This document shows, one piece after another, positions 53,601 to 61,444 of a DNA stretch of 64,000 bases (the stretch's first letter is position 1; every line of letters starts with the position of its first letter). Made by a program: the position numbers and the translations under genes. The notes below the pieces were generated by a model. The model had not been told where the DNA came from. It made no database searches and saw nothing but the letters and a program-made list of their open reading frames with translations. The stretch is from Manis javanica (taxonomy: Eukaryota; Chordata; Mammalia; Pholidota; Manidae): NCBI RefSeq assembly GCF_040802235.1, contig NC_133166.1, forward strand, positions 113,102,991-113,166,990, read 5' to 3'.

Positions 53601-56600
53601 GGCAAACTGACTCATTAGCAACAGAGCCAAAGGGAGTGGCCATGCCAGACAACAGGACTGCCCATCTGGGGGGGGCTTTTCAAATCTTGAGGGGGAGTGG
53701 ATGGGCCGAGCTGGGGCCTTGGCAGCAGCCCGTGGCATCCCCTCATCTCCGGTCTCCACAGCCGGCCCCCCTCACCCTGCGCCCTGGGCCCATCTATGCT
53801 GTGGATGGGGACCGGGGCATTGGCCAGCACATCACCTACAGCATCATGGAGGGTGAGTGCCAGCCCCTCAGTTATTTCCACGTGGCCCCCGGGCCCCATC
53901 CCAAGCCTGGGCCAAGGAAGCCCCAGGGGGCCCCACCCTGTGGTCCAGAGAGGACCTGAGGCCAAACTCTCATGCCATCTTCCCAGGACAAAATGATGGC
54001 ACGTTCAGCATCGATTCTGACTCCGGCAACCTCACCATGACCAGAAGTGTCCCCAGCCCCAAGACCTTCCTTCTGCTGGTCAAGGTGGGTCCCCTGGCCA
54101 AGTCTCCATGGGCCTTCCTGAGCCCCAGGCTGCAGGGCTCACCCTTTGAGGACCTGCTGGTCACTGCTGCCTCCCTGACCCCCAGGGTGACCAGATGGAC
54201 CATGCCCGCTACTCAGTGACCCAGGTCACGATGGTGGCCCGAGATGCCAACGGGAGCCTGCCCCACTTCTCCCAGAGCCTGTACCGAGGCACTGTGGTGC
54301 TGGGCTCTGGCGTGGGTGTGCTGGTCAAGGATGCCGCCGACCCCTCCCAACCTCTGAGGGTCTGGGCCCAGGACCCTGAATTCCCGGTAGGCCTGGCCCG
54401 GTCCCTAGGTCTGTCTGGCCGCCCCTCCACTGTGCATGGGGCGTATCTGGGGAGAGCCTGGGCCCAGGACTCACCAGGGTTGTGTCCAGGACCTCAACTC
54501 AGCCATCATCTATCGAGTCACCAACAATACCTACTTCCAGATGGATGGGGAGGCCATGAAGACGGCCACCCCACTGGTGCAGGAGGGAGTCTTCTATGCT
54601 GAGGTGAGCATGGCATCTCCAAGGGAGGGGGTTTGAGCTAGGCCTAGGAGGACATGCCCCCTTCCCACTCCAGGTTGAGGCCTACAACACAGTGACTTCA
54701 GGGACAGATTCCACAACGGTGGAGATACAGGTCTCAGAGCAGAGGGAGACCACCCCGGCAGGTGAGCGGCCAGGGACCAGGGAGGGCTCTTGCCACAGGT
54801 AGGGCGGTGCCTCTCTGGGCCGGGCAAGCTGGGGGCAGAGGCAAGCCCAAAGCCTGTACCTGGCCCCCAGGGCCCCCAACTCCCCCAGAGGCTGGAGGAA
54901 CCCGGCCCACAAGCAGCACCACTCCAGAAGCCCCGAGGCCCCCAGGGCCCTCTCAGAGACCCTCCACGACCACCTCTGGGGGGGGCACCGGCCTGTACCC
55001 TCCCTCAGGCACAACTCTGAGGCCTCCTGCTTCGTCCAAGCCCGGGGGGCCCCCCAGTGCGGGAACCAGCACCTCCCCCACACCAGCATCACCCAGTGGG
55101 AGCTCAACACAGACCCTGACCCTGAAGCCGGGAACCTTTCAGCCATTGCCCCCTGAGCACAGCAGGACCCCCACACCCTCAGGTAGCACACCCGTTTGCC
55201 CTAGGGTCGCCCTTGTGCCCCCGAGCCATGACTCTGGGTGGTCCTGGGCATCACTGTAGGACAGGGGCCCCCCCAGCCTGGCCCAGCCAATCCCAAGCAG
55301 GGGTGTACCTGGTCTGGGGGGAGACAGACAGGTCCTGGGAGCCCCCAACGAAGTACACTGGGGAAGGTGTGTAGAGGGCACGTAGAGGCCAGATCTGGGG
55401 TCCAGTGAGCCCCTAATTCCCAGGTTACTCCCTCCACTCAGCTCCCTAGAGTGTTGGACCCCTGCCTCCCTGGCCCTAGTGGGCAATGAGCCGCATCCCC
55501 CTCCCTCCCTTCAGCAGCCTGGCCTCCCAGGGTCCCAGGACATACAGCTTCTTAGCTGGGGGTCCAGTAGTGCCCACCACAGAACCTCGGCTGTGGGGGG
55601 CGGCCAGGCCTGGCTTGTTCTTGGGGTGTTCCAAGCCAGGTGCCAGGGTGCATTAAGTGCTGTGCCGTGGTGCTAATGGTAGGGGTGCCTGTGTTGCAGG
55701 GGTGCCTAGGACCAGCACTGCAGGGCAAGGTGATCCGGGAGGCAGCCCTGCTGGGGACAAGCGCTTCTCCGTGGTGGAGATGGGGGTCCTGGGCGGGGTG
55801 CTGGGCGCACTGCTGCTTCTGGCTCTGATCGCCCTCACAGTCCTCATCCACAAGCACTACGGCCACCGACTCAAGTGCTGCTCTGGCAAAGCCCTGGTAA
55901 GACTCTGGGGGTTGGGGACAGGAGAGGGTCAGACAGGGCAGGAGAGCAGCGACAGTGCGGCTAAGATAAGACAGACAAGGGGCTGAGAATGGAGTCAGGG
56001 AAAGACGGGGGTGGGGGGGCAGCTGATGGCGAGGAAGAGGGGGTTGGAGGGAAGGAGTGGGGGGGTGCAGGGGGAGGTTAGGTGGGGGCTTAGTAGGGGG
56101 GAGATGGGGAGGGGTGGAGAGGGAGAGGGGTGGCAGGGAGGGTGGAAGCTCAGAAATCAGCAATCAGCTGGACTATGGAAAGCAGAGGTATGGAGAGAAG
56201 GGACGTCAATGCCATAGTCCAGAAGATGGAGAGGCAGACGGGCGGAGGAAAGGGGAGGGGCGGGTGGATCCCGGTCTCGGGAGGTAAAGGGGTGGGTTCG
56301 GCCCAGGCCTGGTTGACGCCCTGGTTCCCCTGCCTCCTCCCCAGGAGCCCCAGACCCGCGGCTTTGACAACCAGGCCTTCCTAGCCCACCAGGAGGCCAA
56401 CTGGGCACCGGCTCCCAGCCCCCCACCCGGCCCCACCCAGGCCCCGCCCGCGGACCCCGCGCCTCCCTCGCCCTCCGGCTCGGTGCGCCCAAGCCCTTCC
56501 CTCGAGTCCCCTGGAGCGGCCCGGGATGCGGACGGCCCGGCCGCCGTGAGGTCCATCCTGACCAAGGAGCGGCGGCCCGAGGGCGGCTACAAGGCCGTGT

Positions 56601-56779
56601 GGTTCGGCGAGGACATCGGGGCCGAGGCCGACGTGGTGGTCCTCAACGCGCCCGGCTCGGACGCACACGGCGCCGGCGACTCCGGCAGCGACTGCAGCCG
56701 CGAGGACGAGGACGCGGATGGGCGCCACAGCGGGGATGCCCTGGACGACGCCTTGGGCGCGGGCTCCACCTACGTCTAG
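50601..56779 (+). CDS. CDHR5: CDHR5 (mu-protocadherin, MUPCDH), cadherin-related family member 5, complete
   Basis: A single-pass adhesion protein of the enterocyte brush border that pairs with CDHR2 to link microvilli. Coding exons: 50601-50655, 50733-50908, 51262-51312, 52353-52445, 52609-52710, 52813-52923, 53007-53177, 53762-53852, 53987-54084, 54186-54386, 54490-54603, 54674-54761, 54871-55182, 55700-55896 and 56345-56779. Phases close to 764 codons. A signal peptide spans about 1-18. Four cadherin-like repeats carry calcium motifs such as LDVNDNPP (105-112) and DKDD (exon 5). A Thr/Ser/Pro stalk (about 440-575) has a single mucin-type unit where human has four. The membrane helix is at about 584-604, with CC at 614-615. 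The tail ends STYV, a class I PDZ ligand of the type that binds USH1C. The exon 5 donor GTTGGT is weak. ATG 50601 was preferred over the upstream in-frame 50589 because the human protein starts MGSWALL. Confidence 0.95.
56005..56135 (+). repeat. G-rich low-complexity tract in CDHR5 intron 14
   Basis: About 130 bases of G runs of 3 to 7 separated by short A/T spacers, such as gtgggggggcagc, gtgggggggtgcaggggg and tagggggg. Many G-tracts satisfy a quadruplex pattern on the transcribed RNA. Confidence 0.75.
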
Positions 56780-56856
56780 CGCGGCTCCCCGCCTCCCCAC
56801 GGCGGGCGGGTCTGCTGGGAGTCGCTGGGCTGCGGACCCCCAACTCCTCTGTGCAG

Positions 56857-56862
56857 AATAAA
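56857..56862 (+). terminator. CDHR5 poly(A) signal AATAAA
   Basis: AATAAA in gtgcagaataaagcgg, 78 bases after the CDHR5 stop. Confidence 0.85.
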
Positions 56863-56879
56863 GCGGCCCTTCGGAACCC

Positions 56880-57595
56880 CGGGCTGGCGTGGCGGCGGGG
56901 CGCGGCGGGGGCCGGGACGCGCAGGTCCGCGCCATGTGGCCCATCCTGTCTAGCCCAGGCCAAGTCCGCGGCCGCGCGGGGGCCGAGGGCGGTGGGCGGC
57001 TGCTGCCCAGGGCGCCATTTCCCGTAAACCGCGAGCTGCACCCGCCGGCCACGGGGCTTCCCAGGCTCCGTGCCAGCTGGCAGCTGGGAAGTTCCTCTCC
57101 TGGGCCAAACGCGGTCCGACGGGCTGCAGGAGGGTCTCGCCTGGGGAGGCTGAGGCATCCGCCTCGCCAGCAGCCATCTCAGGAAGCCTCCTCCTCTAGG
57201 AGGGCCTGGTCCGGGGACCTCCGGGGTCACAGCCTGTGGGCCTTGGGCCCAAGACTGGGGGAACCAGGGCCATGGAGGGGGGTCCGACCACCGGCTTCCT
57301 CAAGGCCAGGCCTCAGGCCGGACTTCCTCTCTGGCCACCACTGTCCCTTATGAGTCATCGGCGTTGTTTCTAAAGAAAAGGCATCTTAATTCCCTTACAA
57401 AGTTTTAATCTTGAGGGTCCTTGGGTCTCCTTACTGATCGATTCTCATTGTGCATAATTCAAACGGTAGAGACCGCTCACCCTAAGCCCTTCCCCACTAG
57501 CTCACTTCAACGCGCAAAAAGTAGTGGGTTTTGTGTGGGCTCCCAGCTTAATGAACTGCCTTGCCCGCCCCGGGTCCCTGGCGCCCCAGTCCCCG
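56880..57595. other. Intergenic CDHR5-IRF7
   Basis: About 0.7 kb of GC-rich unique sequence and an AT-richer block near 57355-57480. No exon or repeat is recognised. The distal IRF7 promoter probably lies here. Confidence 0.45.
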
Positions 57596-57648
57596 GCGCG
57601 CGCGCGCACACACGCGCACACACGCGCACACACGCGCACACACACGCA
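57596..57648. repeat. 53-bp perfectly alternating purine-pyrimidine tract (CG/CA)
   Basis: From 57596 to 57648 every even position is G or A and every odd position is C, with no break. Within it the 10-mer cacgcgcaca is repeated three times in tandem. This is a classic Z-DNA-forming composition. It lies about 125 bases upstream of the TATA-like element of IRF7. Confidence 0.95.
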
Positions 57649-57762
57649 GCCGCGTCCCACAACACCGGGGACTGCGCTTGAGCGCCGGGAACCACACGTG
57701 ACTTCCTGGGCTGCACGCGGGGCCTGCGGACCCGGTCCGCCCCCGCCCCGCCCCGCCCCGTC

Positions 57763-57900
57763 GCGTCGCCTGCATAAGAGCGTCCGCTCCCACCTCCCGG
57801 TTAGACGAATCCTCCCGCCCCGGCCTTCAGGTACTCGGGACCTGGCCCTCCCGGTGCGGGGGCAGCCGCCGCGGGTCGGCGTTCCTCGTTGGGCAGAGCA
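57763..57900 (+). promoter_or_regulatory. IRF7 core promoter and non-coding first exon
   Basis: GC boxes (cgccccgccccgccccg) are followed by a TATA-like CATAAGAG near 57773 and then a probable non-coding exon 1. Its donor is either cttcag|gtactc at 57831 or gagca|gtgagc at 57901. It joins the acceptor at 58280 in front of the ATG-bearing exon 2. Confidence 0.55.
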
Positions 57901-58018
57901 GTGAGCGGGCTGGGGCCAAGGGTGCGGGCGGAGCGGATTGGGCTGCCGGGAGGCCGGTGTCGGGTCGCCCTGGGGCGCGCGGTCGGCCTGGGAGCACGGA
58001 CGCCCCGCCCCGCGGCCT

Positions 58019-58032
58019 AGGTTTCGCTTTCC
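58019..58032. promoter_or_regulatory. ISRE-like element in IRF7 intron 1
   Basis: AGGTTTCGCTTTCC, on the other strand GGAAAGCGAAACCT, fits the GAAANNGAAA interferon-stimulated response element core. An ISRE in the first intron is reported for human IRF7 as I remember it. It would bind ISGF3 or IRFs and give interferon feed-forward induction. Confidence 0.65.
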
Positions 58033-58294
58033 TGGAGCCTGGGAGGTTCTTGACGTTCTGACACACCTGAGCCACGCCCATCGCCATCTCTGCCAGGGAA
58101 TCCATACCTAGGCAACGGTGTCGCCTCACCCCCCAACCCACATCTGTGACCCCGACATCTGGCCACACGTTACCTGTGGTGACAGAACCCTTCTCAACTC
58201 CGTTAACACGTGAGTGCCACCCAGGATCACACCTCCCCCCAGCAGAGGGCCGCACTGCCTCTTCGCTCCGGATCTTGCAGAGGGAGCGATAGCC

Positions 58295-60735
58295 ATGGCT
58301 CCAGAAAGGTGAGCGCCTGGCCCACACTCCCTGGCTGCCCGACCCCACGCACCTTGCCAGCACCTGCGGCCCGCTTGCCCTGACCTGCCGGCTGCTCTGC
58401 GGCAGGGGAGCCCCACGCGTGCTCTTTGGAGACTGGCTTCTGGGCGAGGTCAGCAGCGGCCGCTACGAGGGCCTGCGGTGGCTGGATGCGGCCCGCACAT
58501 GCTTCCGTGTGCCCTGGAAGCACTTCGCACGCAAGGACCTGGGCGAGGCCGACTCTCGTATCTTCAAGGTGGGATCCTAGACTGCCCCTGGTGACAGGGC
58601 CTGGCTCGTGGCTCCATCCCCCAGCCCATTCCCTCCGTTGTCCTTCCAGGCTTGGGCTGTGGCCCGTGGCAGGTGGCCGCAGCCCAGTGGGAGCGGAGAG
58701 GACCAGCTGACCCCTGAGGGCGCGCTCCGGGCGGGCTGGAAAACCAACTTCCGCTGTGCACTACGCAGCACCAAGCGTTTCGTGATGCTGCAGGACAACT
58801 CCGGGGACCCCACCGACCCGCATAAGGTGTACACGCTCAGCTCGGAGCAGAGGTGCAGAGGTGAGGACTGCCAGGGAGGTGGTGGCTAGGGCAGAGGAAC
58901 AGGCTGAGGGCTGCGAGGAGGCGGGGCAGCCTCTGGCCAGCCCTGCTGTTTCAGTTAGCTGGTGCCAGGCCATGGGGGAGAAGCTCCTCGATGGAGCCCA
59001 TGGGGCCCGGTGAAGGGGAGGCAGCCCAGCTTTTGGGACTCCAGGGACTCACGTCCAGGTGTCCCACCCCAGAGCCTATGGTCCCAATATCCCCTCTACC
59101 CCAATTCTCCCTCAGGAGGTCCAGGCAGTAACCAGGTGGCAGAAGAGGCCCTTGAAGATGCCCCACCCATCACTGTAAGCTCACCCTGCCCCCTTCTCTC
59201 CTGGGGAGGATCTCACCACTCACTGGGGGCTACTTAATGCTGGCACTATGTTCCCCACAGGGTGGGCACTCCAGACCATGCCTGGCAGGACGGGCTGGTG
59301 AGAGATCTGGGCCGGGGCTGAGTCCTGAGCCCTGGCCCCTGAGCGTTTCCTGCCCATCTGGCGATGCTGGAGACCTCTTGCTCCAGGCTCTGCAGCAGAG
59401 CTGCCTGGAGGACCATGTGCTGGAAGCTGCATGTGGAGTGGACCCAGCCCCCCCAGAGGCTCCTGGTGAGGAGCTGGGCTGGGGGGGTACTCTGCCCTGT
59501 GGAGCATTCAGGACGAGAGAGGCCCCAGAGGGACGGGGGCTCGGGGTGGGTGCGCCCGGAGGAATGGTGCTGGACACAGCTGGGTTGGCAGGGCTGTTCC
59601 CACTGCTGTCTCCTCCTCTTCCTCAGGCCCAGGGCTCCCTGCCAGGGAGCTGCACTCGCCACGGGCAGGGGAGGGCCCCAGGCCACAGCCCCAGGCCCTG
59701 CACCAGGACCAGATGACAGGTGAGCAGAGCCAAGGGGTATGTGGAGGAGAGCCAGGAGACCAGGTCCAAGATCAGGCCTTCTTCCCAGATACAGGTCCAG
59801 CCCCTGCTCTGGAGCCCCAGCAGCCCCCACAAGAGGTGGAGCCCTGCACCACACCAGGTGCCCCTGCAGCAGCTGAGCAGAGCCTGGCTGGGCCCAGCTG
59901 CCTACAGCTTGGTCTGCATGCACAGCCCAGCCTTGGGGCCCTGGACGTGACCATCATGTACAAGGGCCGGACAGTGCTGCAGGAGGTGGTGGGGCGCCCG
60001 AGCTGTATGTTCCTGTACGGGCCCCCCAGCCTGGCTCCTGAGGCCATGGAGCCCCAGCCTGTGGCCTTCCCCAGCCCTGCTGAACTCCCTGACCAGAAGC
60101 AGCTTCACTACACAGAGAAGCTGCTGCAGCACGTGGCCCCCGGCCTACAGCTGGAGCTCCGGGGGCCCGGGCTGTGGGCCAGGCGCCTGGGCAAGTGCAA
60201 GGTCTACTGGGAGGTGGGTGGCCCCCTGGGCTCTACCAGCCCCTCCACCCCTGCCCGCCTGCTGCAAAGGAACCAGGACACCCCCATCTTTGACTTCAGC
60301 ACCTTCTTCCAAGGTCAGTAATGCACCTGTGCCAGGGCCAATACCATTCCATTCCCCACCCACCCCCACTTACTAGAGCCCCCTCCTGCAGAGCTGGGGG
60401 AGTTCCAGGCTCGCCGACGCCAGTGCTCCCCCCACTACACCATCTACCTGGGCTTTGGGCAGGACCTGCCGGTTGGGAGGCCCAAGGAGAAAAGCCTGGT
60501 CCTGGTGAAGGTAAGCTGCAGGGTCCCTTGGGGGTAGGCCTTGCGTAGCCCCCCACCTGGCCTGACCAAGCCTTCCCCACAGCTGGAGCCATGGCTGTGC
60601 CGGGCATACCTGGAGGGTGTGCAGCGCGAAGGAGCTTCCTCCCTGGACAGTGGCAGCCTCAGCCTCTGCCTATCCAGCTCCAACAGCCTGTTTGAGGACC
60701 TGGAGCACTTCCTCATGGAGGTGGAGCCTGCCTAG
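58295..60735 (+). CDS. IRF7: IRF7, interferon regulatory factor 7, complete
   Basis: The phosphorylation-activated transcription factor that drives type I interferon genes. Coding exons: 58295-58308, 58406-58568, 58650-58860, 59116-59174, 59261-59465, 59627-59719, 59789-60313, 60392-60510 and 60583-60735, giving 513 codons (human 503). The DNA-binding domain (about 6-125) has the tryptophan cluster W15, W30, W42, W61, W68 and W89. The association domain starts near [11 protein letters not shown] (298). The C-terminal regulatory serines read [13 protein letters not shown] (480-492): S487 and S489 correspond to human S477 and S479, while human S476 is Gly here. Exon 59627-59719 (93 bases, phase-preserving) matches the segment missing from human isoform B. 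The intron after it is only 69 bases and is open in frame. The start MAPER lies two residues shorter than human MALAPER. An ISRE-like site in intron 1 fits interferon induction. Confidence 0.95.
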
Positions 60736-60758
60736 GGCCAGACCACATGCCCCCATCC

Positions 60759-60764
60759 AATAAA
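60759..60764 (+). terminator. IRF7 poly(A) signal AATAAA
   Basis: AATAAAAATAA starting 24 bases after the IRF7 stop, so the 3' UTR is very short (about 45 bases). Confidence 0.85.
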
Positions 60765-60885
60765 AATAACCCAAGATCCGGTGCTCATGTCTGACAAGGG
60801 TGGGCTCAGGAGGAGCACTTGGGCTGTGAGACTCACCGCCCAACACCCCAGTCCCAGGAGCCCCAGTCCTCCCACGCACACGCAC

Positions 60886-60891
60886 TTTATT
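60886..60891 (-). terminator. PHRF1 poly(A) signal AATAAA (minus strand)
   Basis: TTTATT on the plus strand reads AATAAA on the minus strand, about 555 bases below the PHRF1 stop. The two poly(A) signals of the convergent genes are only about 120 bases apart. The 3' UTR of PHRF1 fills 60880-61444. Confidence 0.75.
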
Positions 60892-61444
60892 GTTTTCACA
60901 GTGAAGTGGCTCCAGCCGTACCCCTTAGAGCCAATGAACTGCTCAAAGAACAGAGCAAAGTTTGCTCTGGCCAAGCATGCTGGGGAGGTGGCCCCTGGGG
61001 TTCCCCGTCATGAACAGGGGGACTCTGCTGTGCTCAGGGCTCCCTGGCCTTGGACACCTGCCAACAGTGTGCTCTGCTCAGAGGAGGTGGTGCAGTTGAG
61101 CATTATTTACAGAACAAAAGGAATAAAGAATCAGGGCAGGGCCTCTTGTTATAGAAAACAAGGCCTGACTGAGATGGACCAAGGAGCCCCAGCCACCCCC
61201 CAGAGGCCCCTCCTGATCACAGGATTTCCCTTTCAAGTACTGAGCCAGTCGAGAAGCTTCTACAGATAATTCATTTTTGATAAATTAGAACACAATGGCA
61301 AGTGTGTGTTTCTACAGCGTACATATAAAAAGTCCAGTTCTAACCTGAGTAGGACAGGTGCACAGGCCACGTGTGGCGCAGGAACCCTGAGAGGAGTGTG
61401 GGTCCCCAGTGTCCCGCCACCCGCCCCTCAGAGGCATCCAGCCC

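Noticed and set aside
53225-53761. Possible extra CDHR5 exon in intron 7
   Set aside because: Open frames are present, but exons 7 and 8 join in phase and match human directly, leaving no missing segment.
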